Source of the DNA: Azovibrio restrictus DSM 23866
GTDB taxonomy: Bacteria > Pseudomonadota > Gammaproteobacteria > Burkholderiales > Rhodocyclaceae
DNA: 64,000 nucleotides
NCBI RefSeq assembly: GCF_000429665.1
Contig: NZ_AUCH01000005.1
Location: forward strand, 1 to 64,000
Reading direction: 5' to 3'
Numbering within the stretch: the first letter of the stretch is position 1; every line of letters starts with the position of its first letter. The notes under the pieces were generated by a model. The model was not told the origin of the DNA, searched no databases, and saw only the letters and a list, made by a program, of their open reading frames with translations. A program made the position numbers and the translations under genes. Positions 16,861 through 25,040 of this stretch are shown here, one piece after another.

Positions 16861-16993
16861 GGGCATTATCCTTAGCGTTACCATTGCGCTACTGCCCAGC
16901 CTTACGCTATGGTAGGAATTAATTCATCGTGAGGTCGCTGGATAGGCGACCCGTTCGTCCGGTGGTATGGGTGGGGCTGTGAGGCTTCTTCCT
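16861..16993 (+). repeat. Island leader repeat, copy before the HExxH gene
   Basis: A roughly 133-bp leader with two conserved blocks, GGGCATT..CCTTAGCGTTACCATT and, 95 bases later, CGTCCGGTGGTATGG with GTGAGGC nearby. The same blocks, spaced 94 bases apart, lie before the NADAR gene. It ends about 20 bases before the next start codon. It could be a shared promoter/leader or a cassette recombination remnant. Confidence 0.6.
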
Positions 16994-17012
16994 GTCACAA
17001 CTAGAAGGCTAA

Positions 17013-17801
17013 ATGATGCGTCCCGGTTGGAATCCCGCTCGTCGTAACAGGCATGTTGGTACCAAGGCCCATGGTCATGGTGCCAACAATAGGCTAACCA
17101 TCCCTGAGTCGTGGTATGGGCTTGAGCTTCAGTGTTATTTCGAAAAGCTGAGCTCTTACGTTGTTGTCACAAAATCGATTGGGGAACGTGAACTCAAGTT
17201 CTTCGTTGAGCCAACTCGACCAGACTGGTTTTATCCGTGTACGGTAGATGATATCTGCGTTGTCCTTTCTCATTGCGACTTTGATGCTCTCAACTCGTTT
17301 GACTTTGTTGTTATGCGTCAGCCAACGAGAAAGCAACATATTTTGTGTCCGGTCTGGGGGCGGGCCATATTTTCATTCGACATTGACAAGTTTAGGGGGG
17401 CTGCGATTGTTATAGAAGCGCAAAACCTTATGCCAATTGAGTGGGGTGGGCCGATAGTGCCCGAGCGGGCCCGAGAGCTTGAGCGTTTGCGTAAGGATGG
17501 GCATGAAATTCGTAACATCCGACGCGGTATTCAAATCCGTACGACTCCAAATTCGCTACGCAATACGGTTCTGTACCGAACTTTTCTTCATGAGATTGGC
17601 CACCACATTGACTATAACCAATCCTCTGACGATGAGTGGTATGTCAAGACGAAGTCCATGAAGGAAGATTACGCGCATCGCTATGCATCAGAACTCTACG
17701 GGCTTTTGTCGAAACAGGGGGCCTTGCCTTTTGGCCCTATTGTTGATGACAGATCATTTCTGGCAGATGGTTTGAAGCGTGAGTGGTTTTGCCTTCCGTA
17801 A
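17013..17801 (+). CDS. Putative zinc metallopeptidase (HEIGHH)
   Basis: A 262-aa soluble protein without a signal peptide. The C-terminal third has LHEIGHHIDY (HExxH zinc-peptidase motif, near residue 194) followed by KEDYAHRYASELYG, where the Glu or later His could be the third ligand. The first 150 residues have no recognisable domain. Such stand-alone HExxH proteins include toxin-type peptidases, but that role is inference. The start has AGAAGG before a double ATG. Codon use is AT-rich. It lies just upstream of a degenerate T6SS effector, so a role in interbacterial conflict is possible. Confidence 0.65.
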   Translation: MMRPGWNPARRNRHVGTKAHGHGANNRLTIPESWYGLELQCYFEKLSSYVVVTKSIGERELKFFVEPTRPDWFYPCTVDDICVVLSHCDFDALNSFDFVVMRQPTRKQHILCPVWGRAIFSFDIDKFRGAAIVIEAQNLMPIEWGGPIVPERARELERLRKDGHEIRNIRRGIQIRTTPNSLRNTVLYRTFLHEIGHHIDYNQSSDDEWYVKTKSMKEDYAHRYASELYGLLSKQGALPFGPIVDDRSFLADGLKREWFCLP

Positions 17802-17818
17802 AACTATTTAACGGTTGA

Positions 17819-18143
17819 AGTTATTGGTCCGGCCAAGTTAAAGCAGAAGATCTTGCAAAGGGCTTAAAGGCTTTTCCGCCGACCGGCTTCGGGAAAATGA
17901 TCCAAGTAAATCCAGATACGTTCAAAAAGGAACTTGCTGATAAAACAGGTGTGATTTTCTTTAAAGGCTACTGGCCTCGCGGAAATGAATCTGAAGAGAC
18001 TGGAAGTGGAGATCATATCGACCTATGGGGTAAAGATAAGATTACAGATGGCAGTATGTTTTTTTAGGTCAATGTATGGGTTTTTTGGTGTTCTATCAGA
18101 CCTGAGTCATAGCAAGCAAATCTGGTTCTGGGAGGTGAAGTGA
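17819..18143 (+). pseudogene. Degenerate Tae4-type T6SS amidase effector
   Basis: Remnant of a type VI secretion amidase effector that cleaves peptidoglycan peptides. One frame encodes about 82 residues with GVIFFKGYWPRGN and TGSGDHIDLWGKD, the Tae4 segment holding the catalytic His and Asp. At a run of seven T bases (18059-18065) the frame is lost; dropping one T lets it continue through GFFGVLSDLSHSKQIWFWEVK, the usual Tae4 ending. The N-terminal half with the catalytic Cys is absent: an in-frame stop at 17816 precedes the fragment. The restored end overlaps the next gene start as GTGA, as in effector-immunity pairs. Confidence 0.75.
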
Positions 18144-18364
18144 AGTCACTTCTTTTATCTGTTTTTTTAGTCATTTCTGCGTTTGTAATAAATTTTGGAA
18201 TTTATTTGTTATCGTATAATAAAATAATATTCCCGTATCTGACAGAATCCCAGCGCATGGATATTGCTCCAATTATATTCTCCAGTGTTTTACTGGGTTA
18301 CTTGGCATCATCAGTCGTTATTGTGGTTCTAATGTTAGTGGCAAAAAAATACATAATAAAATAG
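18140..18364 (+). CDS. Small membrane protein, candidate immunity partner
   Basis: A 74-aa protein with a positive start and two strong hydrophobic helices (about residues 4-24 and 46-68) joined by a polar loop (NKIIFPYLTESQRMDIAP). GTG start with GGAGG four bases upstream, overlapping the stop of the restored Tae4 frame. The position is that of an immunity gene, although classical Tai4 proteins are periplasmic rather than two-helix membrane proteins, so identity is uncertain. It has outlived its effector, as expected for an orphan immunity gene. Very AT-rich. Confidence 0.6.
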   Translation: MKSLLLSVFLVISAFVINFGIYLLSYNKIIFPYLTESQRMDIAPIIFSSVLLGYLASSVVIVVLMLVAKKYIIK

Positions 18365-18380
18365 GGGCCAGGCCCCTATT
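18360..18380 (+). terminator. Perfect 10-bp hairpin after the candidate immunity gene
   Basis: AATAGGGGCC, one base, then GGCCCCTATT. The left arm includes the stop codon of the preceding gene. There is no T-run after it, so it may terminate, protect the mRNA, or mark a recombination end. Confidence 0.5.
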
Positions 18381-18585
18381 CCACGGTAACCGCGTCCGGG
18401 GGGCTTTATTTCTCTAGAATACGTGCTCATGCCGTGCGATTGACTTCGGGAGGGCGCTCCATACAATCCCAATAACCCTTGCCTGTATCGCCGCGATGGC
18501 CTCCTGCCCGCTTCTAAGAACGTTTTTAGGTACAAAATAATCATGCAGCAGCCCACTGTAGGGCCTCTCCGAGGCTGGACGCACC

Positions 18586-18876
18586 ATGGATTTTGAGCGG
18601 AAACGGAAGACGGCGTTTGCGTTTGACCTCTTGGGATTCCTGCTGATCATCGTGGGGTTCATCCTTTTTCTCGCCACGCTTCCTTGTCGCCGCTTATGCC
18701 AGCCTATCTCACTACCCATCAGCGCCTGGCTCGTTCCCTTAATTGCCGGCTGCGTAATGCTCTGCATCGGGGCTTGGCTCAAGCCAAAGTTTTGGTGGGG
18801 CCGAACGCGCTTCACTACACCTACCCGCGACCCGCTCCATGAGTGCCAGGCCCCATCCCAAAACTGCAAACGTTAA
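18586..18876 (+). CDS. Small two-helix membrane protein
   Basis: A 96-aa protein with a charged start (DFERKRK), two hydrophobic helices (about 13-31 and 44-64) and a basic, polar tail. No family recognised. Ribosome-binding site is weak (CCGAGG at distance). The 200 bases upstream hold no gene. It fits the pattern of small unrelated genes in this island, but its short length makes it less certain than its neighbours. Confidence 0.45.
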   Translation: MDFERKRKTAFAFDLLGFLLIIVGFILFLATLPCRRLCQPISLPISAWLVPLIAGCVMLCIGAWLKPKFWWGRTRFTTPTRDPLHECQAPSQNCKR

Positions 18877-18922
18877 AAAGCTCCAACGAACAGGGGGGCG
18901 GGATTAGAGGAGGAGAAAGCGC

Positions 18923-19363
18923 ATGGCGCTGAAGAAGAAAGGCAAATACTGGTACGGAGATACGTCGGACGACATCCGGGAAGAAGTCGTTCGGTACAGC
19001 GCCAGCAATGCTTACTGTGCAACAAAATTTGCTCAACCCGTCTGCGTTTGCGGCAGCACGACGTTCAAATTGGAATCCGATGAAGATGAAGGAGTTGGCC
19101 GGCGAACTTGTACCTCCTGCCACCAAGTACATCTCATCGGGGACAGCGCTGAGTACGAGGCCGGTGCTGAGTTCGAAAGCCACCTGTGCGTGTGCGACGG
19201 CGAGCAGTTTGAGCTGATTGTTGGCGTCGCACTGTATGAAGGTAGCAATGATGTTCGCTGGTGCTACATCGGGTGCCGCTGCACGCAATGCCAACTCGTC
19301 GGAGTCTTCGCTGATTGGAAGTGTGAGTCCGGAGATGCTGATGCCTTTCTCGCAGAGGCTTGA
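18923..19363 (+). CDS. Cysteine-rich hypothetical protein
   Basis: A 146-aa acidic soluble protein with a strong ribosome-binding site (AGGAGGAG). It has three Cys pairs suited to metal binding: CVCGSTTF, CTSCHQVH, and CRCTQCQL, with CVCDGEQF between them. This reads like two degenerate zinc-ribbon units. Acidic, single-domain proteins of this type are common among immunity proteins, but no family is recognised. Transcribed in the same direction as the other island genes and separated by about 45 bases from the preceding membrane protein. Confidence 0.6.
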   Translation: MALKKKGKYWYGDTSDDIREEVVRYSASNAYCATKFAQPVCVCGSTTFKLESDEDEGVGRRTCTSCHQVHLIGDSAEYEAGAEFESHLCVCDGEQFELIVGVALYEGSNDVRWCYIGCRCTQCQLVGVFADWKCESGDADAFLAEA

Positions 19364-19500
19364 CGATTAAGCTTGAACCTGTTAGGGGAGCAAGCCGGTC
19401 CGGTTTTCCTGGAAACAGGGGGCCGGCCGGCTACCGGGAACTGCACCAGCTCGGCACATCAGCAAATCGACCCATGGTCCGTGGTGGCTGCCCAAGACAT

Positions 19501-19632
19501 CGGCATGGATCTTTGCATTACCATGGCACGCTTACAACAACTTGGGACTCCCCGGCCTTGGGCCATGGGAACGAAATGCCGGATGTGACCAGTCCGTCCG
19601 GTGGTGTGCTAGGGGCCGTGAGGCCTCTGCCT
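19501..19632 (+). repeat. Island leader repeat, copy before the NADAR gene
   Basis: Second long copy of the leader: CGGCATGGATCTTTGCATT and ACCATGG, then after 94 bases CGTCCGGTGGTGTGC and GTGAGGCCTCTGCCT. It ends 28 bases before the NADAR start. The 297-base gap in which it lies holds no other recognisable feature except a GTTAGGG near 19381. Confidence 0.6.
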
Positions 19633-19660
19633 ATCTTGGACAGGCGTCAGGAAGACACTC

Positions 19661-20206
19661 ATGGACGACTCACAGCTGCTTCAGAGCCTGCGATCCCGCT
19701 TCAACTCGGGCGAGAAGATGAAGTTCCTCTTTTTCTGGGGGCATCAGCCGGCAAAGTGTGGCGTTACGGCTTCATGCTTCAGCCAGTGGTACAGCGCGCC
19801 GTTTGTCGTCGGAGGCCGCTGCTACCCGACAGCGGAACACTTCATGATGGCCGAAAAGGCGTCCCTGTTCGGCGATCACGAGATGAAGAAACAAGTGCTC
19901 CAGGCTTCCAGTCCAGGGGCCGCCAAAGCTCTTGGTCGGCAGGTCCGTGGCTTCGATGAGGCTGTGTGGCTTGAGCACAGGTTCGCAATAGTCGTTCGAG
20001 CCAATGAAGCCAAGTTTGGGCAAAACGCCGAACTCGGTCAGTTTCTTCGGCAAACGGGAGAGCGCATCCTTGTTGAGGCGAGTCCTGTTGACAGGGTCTG
20101 GGGCATCGGTCTCGCCCAAGACGACGAGAAGGTTACAAATCCTAATCAATGGCGTGGGCTCAATCTTTTGGGTTTCGCGCTCATGCAGGTGCGCCGTGAT
20201 GCCTAG
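19661..20206 (+). CDS. NADAR-domain (YbiA-like) protein
   Basis: A 181-aa protein of the NADAR superfamily, whose members hydrolyse N-glycosidic bonds in ADP-ribose-linked or riboflavin-pathway compounds. Family landmarks: FFWGHQ near residue 24, the core RCYPTAEHFMMAEKA near 53, FGDHE, FDEAVWLEHRFAIV, ILVEASPVDRVWGIGL near 135 and the closing WRGLNLLGFALMQVR. Length and motif order match stand-alone YbiA. AGGAAG precedes the ATG. NADAR genes often travel with defence or conflict loci, consistent with this island; the exact substrate is not known. Confidence 0.88.
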   Translation: MDDSQLLQSLRSRFNSGEKMKFLFFWGHQPAKCGVTASCFSQWYSAPFVVGGRCYPTAEHFMMAEKASLFGDHEMKKQVLQASSPGAAKALGRQVRGFDEAVWLEHRFAIVVRANEAKFGQNAELGQFLRQTGERILVEASPVDRVWGIGLAQDDEKVTNPNQWRGLNLLGFALMQVRRDA

Positions 20207-20291
20207 GCTTTTGACATGAAAAATAGGGCGTTGATGAGTCGCCCGATGGCCCGGAACCGACTTTTTCTGCAACGTTGCCGGGGGGCTTAGG

Positions 20292-20804
20292 GTGCTGCGT
20301 TCTAAACGTATTGCATGGGTATCCCTGCTGAGTGGGGCGCTGGCGGTTCCGCTGGCTAGTCTTGCCGTTTACCTGCGATCAGTCCGGATTCCTGGGAGTT
20401 TCAAAATACTCAGCTGGCTAGACAGCCTCGGCTTGGTCAAGCAACCTGCCCGCGAAGCGCCTCACGCCATCGTTATTGAACTTCCCTTGCGCGGAATATC
20501 CGGTGCCGCTTCCGACGGAACGGTAAGCATGGGGGGCGTATCGGAAATGTCCGATGCGGGCTACTTCGCTATCAACGACGAAAACGCCATCTTGTTGCTC
20601 TTTGCCTCAAGCATTGCGCTTGCGCTGGCCGCAATGCTTGTTGCCATCTGGGCTGAGTATCGGAAAGAGCCAACGCTTTACCTCAGCGTTGGCTACATTT
20701 GCGGCGTGCTCGCCATTGCACAGGTCTGGTTTCCGGGCGGTTTCGTGTGCGGGCTTGTGGGTATGGCTGCTGTACTTGTGCTGAGACATCAGCGGGAACC
20801 ATAG
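20292..20804 (+). CDS. Hypothetical membrane protein
   Basis: A 170-aa protein with one N-terminal helix (about residues 8-28), a periplasmic or cytoplasmic loop of about 70 residues and three further hydrophobic segments (about 101-120, 128-147, 149-163). No family recognised. It is the last gene of the lower-GC island; about 110 bases of unremarkable sequence separate it from the convergent gntR-type gene. ATG-start support is weak (GGGGGG-rich leader). Confidence 0.55.
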   Translation: MLRSKRIAWVSLLSGALAVPLASLAVYLRSVRIPGSFKILSWLDSLGLVKQPAREAPHAIVIELPLRGISGAASDGTVSMGGVSEMSDAGYFAINDENAILLLFASSIALALAAMLVAIWAEYRKEPTLYLSVGYICGVLAIAQVWFPGGFVCGLVGMAAVLVLRHQREP

Positions 20805-20913
20805 GCGTCCCCCAACCCGGCATTCCACCTCGCGCCTTCGGTCAGCAAGTCTGGCTGGGACGGCTTTTCCAGCTGTGGTTCGTGCCCCGGCCGGCGGTTC
20901 CCTTTCTCTTTTC

Positions 20914-21606
20914 TCAAACCCCGGCGGCGCTGAAGGTTTCCCTGGCGTAGGCCGCCAGCCTGCGTTCGGTGCTTTGCCGGGGCTGGGTTTCCTGGGTGGC
21001 GGCGAGGTGCTGGCTGACCTGGGCGAAGAGTTGCCGGCCGTTGTGGCGGCGGGTCTTGCCCTGGTCGGCGAGTAGTTTCCGGGCTAGCCCGGTGTCGCCG
21101 GCTGCCAGGGCCTGGGCGAGGGCACTCTGGCTGCTGAGGGATGGCTGCATTTCCGGACCCTCGAACTGGGGGCCGAAGGCCAGGCGGAGCTTGGCGACGA
21201 GGCGTTCCATGAGGCCGGAGAGGAAGCTGTTTCCCGAGGCGCTGGCCAGTTCCCGCCAGAAGGCCGGGCCGGGGCTGAGGGTTGCCCGGGTTTGCGCCAC
21301 TTCACGCACGGCGAAGTCTTCCAGCAGTTCGAGCAGGTCGAACAGCTGGAGGATGTCGTCCCAGTCCAGGCGGACGACGAAGCAGCCGCGCCGGGCCTGG
21401 AGTTCCACGATGCCTTCGCTGGCGAGCACCTTCAAGGCTTCGCGTATGGGGGTGCGGCTGACCACGTAGTTTTTGGCCAGCTGGAACTCGTCCAGGGGGG
21501 CGCCCGGCATCAGTTGGTGGCGGAATATCTGTTCGCGGATGGCGTCGGCCAGGGCTTCGTAGAGCATTTTCGGGCGCAGGGTTTCGATGGGGTTTTCCGG
21601 GTTCAT
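20914..21606 (-). CDS. GntR-family regulator with FCD domain
   Basis: A 230-aa regulator: GntR winged HTH (residues 15-80; LADAIREQIFRHQLMPGAPLDE, then SRTPIREALKVLASEGIVEL) and an all-helical FCD ligand-binding domain (90-220), where the metal-binding pattern of the FadR/VanR group would lie. Such proteins sense small carboxylates. Its start overlaps the pyc stop as ATGA, so it is the last gene of the pyc transcript and probably feeds back on that operon. The ligand is unknown; a tricarboxylic or pyruvate-related acid is a reasonable guess. Confidence 0.85.
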   Translation of the reverse strand: MNPENPIETLRPKMLYEALADAIREQIFRHQLMPGAPLDEFQLAKNYVVSRTPIREALKVLASEGIVELQARRGCFVVRLDWDDILQLFDLLELLEDFAVREVAQTRATLSPGPAFWRELASASGNSFLSGLMERLVAKLRLAFGPQFEGPEMQPSLSSQSALAQALAAGDTGLARKLLADQGKTRRHNGRQLFAQVSQHLAATQETQPRQSTERRLAAYARETFSAAGV

Positions 21607-24600
21607 GACAGCTCCAGCAAGAGATCCTTGGCATCGACCCGGTCACCCGGGGCGACATGAACATGCAAGACCGTGGCGTCGCGTTCGGCGGTGATGGCGG
21701 TTTCCATCTTCATGGCCTCCACTGACAGCAGGGGGCTGCCCTTGCTCACTTTCTGCCCGGATTTCACGGCAACGGTGGCGATCATGCCGGGCATGGGGGC
21801 GGCCACATGGGCGCCATTGCCTTCCTCGGCTTTGGGGCGGCTGCGCTTGTTCCCCTGCTGACCGCTCCGGGGAATACGCATGGGGCGGGGCTGGCCGTTC
21901 AGTTCGAAGAACAGCTTCACCTCGCCCTCGTCCGGGGCGTCGGTTTTCCCGAGTAGGCGCACCACCAGGGTCTTGCCCTGATCGATCTCGATGGCCGCCT
22001 CGTCTTTCTCGCCCAGGCCGTAGAAGAACACCGGGGTCGGCAGGACCGAGACATCGCCGTACTTGCGCAGGTGCCCGGCGTACTCGGTGAATACCTTGGG
22101 ATACATCAGCCAGCTGGCCAGGGCAGCATCGTCCACCTGGTGTCCGACGGCCTTCTCGGCCTTGGCCCGCTCGGCTTCCAGGTCCACCGCCGGCAGATGG
22201 GCGCCGACCCGCCCCGCGATGGCCTGTTGACCCTTGAGGATGCGTTGCTGCAGGGCGGGGGGAAAGCCGTCGGCCGGGTAGCCCAGTTCGCCGCGCATCA
22301 TGGCAACCACCGAATCGGGGAAGGCGATTTCCTTCTCCGGATCGGCGATGTCGGCCGGCGTCAGTTCGTTGGCCACCATGGTCAGCGCCAGGTCGCCGAC
22401 CACCTTCGACGAGGGCGTCACCTTGACGATGTCGCCGAACAACTGGTTGGCGTCGGCGTAAGCCTGCGCCACCTCGTTCCAGCGCTGGTCGAGCCCCATC
22501 GAACGCGCCTGTTCGCGCAGGTTGGTGTATTGGCCGCCGGGCATTTCGTGGCGGTACACATCCGAGGTGCCGGCGCGGATGTCGGCCTCGAAGGGCGCGT
22601 AGTAGCGGCGCACCCCTTCCCAGTAGCGGGAGAACGGCGCGATGCGGCCGGGCGTCAGGCCGCTGTCGCGCTCGGTGTGTTCCAGCGCGGCGACGATGGC
22701 GCCCAGGCTGGGCTGCGACGTCAGGCCGCTCATCGCGTCCATGGCGCCATCGACTGCGTCGACGCCGGCCTCCACCGCAGCCAGCACGGTGGCTACCGAA
22801 CCGCCGCTGGTGTCGTGGGTATGGAAGTGGATGGGCAGGCCGGTCTCATCCTTCAAGGCCCTGACCAGCGCCCGCGCTGCCGCCGGCCGGCAGACACCGG
22901 CCATGTCCTTGATGCCGAGGATGTGGGCGCCGGCCTTTTCCAGTTGCCTAGCCATTCCCACGTAGTACTTGAGGTCGTACTTCGAGCGTGCCGGATCGAG
23001 CAGATCGCCGGTATAGCAGATCGTGCCTTCGCACAGGGCGCCGGTCTCGATCACCGCGTCCATCGCCACGCGCATGTTGTCCACCCAGTTGAGGGAGTCG
23101 AAAACGCGGAACAGGTCCATGCCGTGGGCGGCGGCCTGCTGCACGAAGTAGCGCACCACGTTGTCGGCGTAGTTGGTGTAACCGACGGCGTTGGAGGCGC
23201 GCAGCAGCATCTGGAAGAGGACATTGGGCACGGCCTCGCGCAGTTTGTCGAGGCGCTGCCAGGGGTCTTCCTTGAGAAAGCGCAGGGCCACGTCGAAGGT
23301 CGCGCCACCCCAGCATTCCAGGGAAAAGAGATCGGGCAGCAGGCGGGCGTAATGGGGGGCGACGGCGAGCATGTCGGCGGTGCGCATGCGGGTGGCGAAC
23401 AGGGACTGGTGGGCGTCGCGCATGGTCGTGTCGGTGAGCAGCACCCGCGGGTGTTCCCGCATCCAGCGGGCAAAACCTTCAGCACCCAGTTCGCGCAGGC
23501 GGTCGCGGCTGCCGGGCAGCGGCCCGATGCCGAGTTCGGCCCGGGGCAGTTGCGGCTTGCCCAGGGGCTGGGCGGGCCGGGTCCGACCCTTCATTTCCGG
23601 GTTGCCATTGACCGTCACCTCGCCGACGAAGCGCAGCAGGCGCGTGGCCCGATCACGGCGCGGCTTGAAGGTGAACAGTTCCGGCGTGGTGTCGATGAAA
23701 CGTGTGGTGCATTCGCCGTTCCTGAAGGCCGGATGGCCGATGACGTTTTCCAGGAAGGCCAGGTTGGTCGCCACGCCGCGGATACGGAATTCGCGCAGCG
23801 CCCGGTCCATGCGGCGGATCGCCTCGTCGGCATCGTGGCCGCGGGCCGTGACCTTGACCAGCAGGGAATCGTAATAGGGGGTGATGATGGCGCCGGTGTA
23901 GGCGGTGCCGGCGTCGAGCCGGATGCCGGCACCGGCGGCGCTGCGGTAGGCGGCCAGCTTGCCGTAGTCGGGGGTGAAGCCTTTTTCTGGGTCTTCGGTG
24001 GTGACGCGGCATTGCAGGGCGTGACCGGACAGGCGGATGTCTTTCTGGGCGGGCAGGAAATCGCTGGCGCCGATACGGCCGCCTTCGCTGACCACGATCT
24101 GGGCCTTGACCAGGTCCACGCCGGTGATTTCCTCGGTGACCGTGTGTTCAACCTGGATGCGTGGATTGACCTCGATGAAATAGAAGGCGCCGGTGTCGGC
24201 GTCCATCAGGAATTCCACAGTGCCGGCGTGGGTGTAATCGACCCCGGCGGCGAGCTTCAGGGCGGCGGCGCACAGGGCCTCGCGCTGTTCGGCATTCAGG
24301 TAGGGAGCCGGGGCGCGTTCGACCACCTTCTGGTTGCGCCGCTGCACCGAGCAGTCCCGCTCGAACAGGTGCACCCGGTTGCCGTGGGTGTCGCCGAGAA
24401 TCTGCACCTCCACGTGGCGGGCGCGGACCACCATTTTTTCCAGGTAGACCTCGTCGTTGCCGAAAGCGGCGGCGGCTTCGCGGCGGGCTACCTGGATGGC
24501 GGGCAGCAGTTCGTTTTCCTCGTGGATCGCCCGCATGCCCCGGCCGCCGCCGCCCCAGCTGGCCTTGAGCATGAGCGGGTAGCCGATGCCGGCGGCCAGC

Positions 24601-25040
24601 TGGCGGCAGCTTTCCGGGTCATCCGGCAGAGCGCCGGTGGCCGGCACCACCGGCACGCCGACCTGCTCGGCCAGGGCCCGGGCCGTGACCTTGTTGCCGA
24701 GTTCGCGCATCACCGCCGGCCGGGGACCGATGAAGACGATGCCGGCCCGGGCGCAGGCTTCGGCGAAATCCGGATTCTCGGACAGGAAGCCGTAGCCGGG
24801 ATGAATGGCGTCCACCCTGGCCTGTTGGGCGATGCGGATGATGTCGGCGATGTCCAGATAGGCGGCGATCGGCTTCCTGCCCTCGCCGACCAGGTAGCTT
24901 TCGTCCGCCTTGAAACGATGCAGGGCGAAGCGGTCCTCGTTGGCATAGATGGCCACCGTGCGCATCCCCAGTTCGGCGGCGGCGCGCATGATGCGGATGG
25001 CGATTTCGCTGCGGTTGGCGACCAGGAGCTTCTTGATCAT
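21603..25040 (-). CDS. pyc: Pyruvate carboxylase
   Basis: A 1,145-aa biotin enzyme that converts pyruvate, bicarbonate and ATP to oxaloacetate. Domains in order: biotin carboxylase (MIKKLLVANRSEIAIR at the start, the glycine-rich KASWGGGGRGMR near 165 and EVNPRIQVEHTVTEE near 288), carboxyltransferase (DTTMRDAHQSLFATR near 540), allosteric/PC-specific region, and a biotinyl domain with the lysine in VEAMKMETA near 1110. Length equals single-chain pyruvate carboxylases. The start has GGAGG seven bases upstream. A short duplicate of its own 5' end lies just upstream. It shares a strand with the prp genes and overlaps gntR. Confidence 0.96.
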   Translation of the reverse strand: MIKKLLVANRSEIAIRIMRAAAELGMRTVAIYANEDRFALHRFKADESYLVGEGRKPIAAYLDIADIIRIAQQARVDAIHPGYGFLSENPDFAEACARAGIVFIGPRPAVMRELGNKVTARALAEQVGVPVVPATGALPDDPESCRQLAAGIGYPLMLKASWGGGGRGMRAIHEENELLPAIQVARREAAAAFGNDEVYLEKMVVRARHVEVQILGDTHGNRVHLFERDCSVQRRNQKVVERAPAPYLNAEQREALCAAALKLAAGVDYTHAGTVEFLMDADTGAFYFIEVNPRIQVEHTVTEEITGVDLVKAQIVVSEGGRIGASDFLPAQKDIRLSGHALQCRVTTEDPEKGFTPDYGKLAAYRSAAGAGIRLDAGTAYTGAIITPYYDSLLVKVTARGHDADEAIRRMDRALREFRIRGVATNLAFLENVIGHPAFRNGECTTRFIDTTPELFTFKPRRDRATRLLRFVGEVTVNGNPEMKGRTRPAQPLGKPQLPRAELGIGPLPGSRDRLRELGAEGFARWMREHPRVLLTDTTMRDAHQSLFATRMRTADMLAVAPHYARLLPDLFSLECWGGATFDVALRFLKEDPWQRLDKLREAVPNVLFQMLLRASNAVGYTNYADNVVRYFVQQAAAHGMDLFRVFDSLNWVDNMRVAMDAVIETGALCEGTICYTGDLLDPARSKYDLKYYVGMARQLEKAGAHILGIKDMAGVCRPAAARALVRALKDETGLPIHFHTHDTSGGSVATVLAAVEAGVDAVDGAMDAMSGLTSQPSLGAIVAALEHTERDSGLTPGRIAPFSRYWEGVRRYYAPFEADIRAGTSDVYRHEMPGGQYTNLREQARSMGLDQRWNEVAQAYADANQLFGDIVKVTPSSKVVGDLALTMVANELTPADIADPEKEIAFPDSVVAMMRGELGYPADGFPPALQQRILKGQQAIAGRVGAHLPAVDLEAERAKAEKAVGHQVDDAALASWLMYPKVFTEYAGHLRKYGDVSVLPTPVFFYGLGEKDEAAIEIDQGKTLVVRLLGKTDAPDEGEVKLFFELNGQPRPMRIPRSGQQGNKRSRPKAEEGNGAHVAAPMPGMIATVAVKSGQKVSKGSPLLSVEAMKMETAITAERDATVLHVHVAPGDRVDAKDLLLELS

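Noticed and set aside
14031..20910. A classical integron with attC sites
   Set aside because: GTTAGGT (after IS removal), GTTGGAT near 16777 and GTTAGGG near 19381 resemble one core half-site, but matching inverse cores and foldable attC structures are not seen, and no integrase gene is present in the window.
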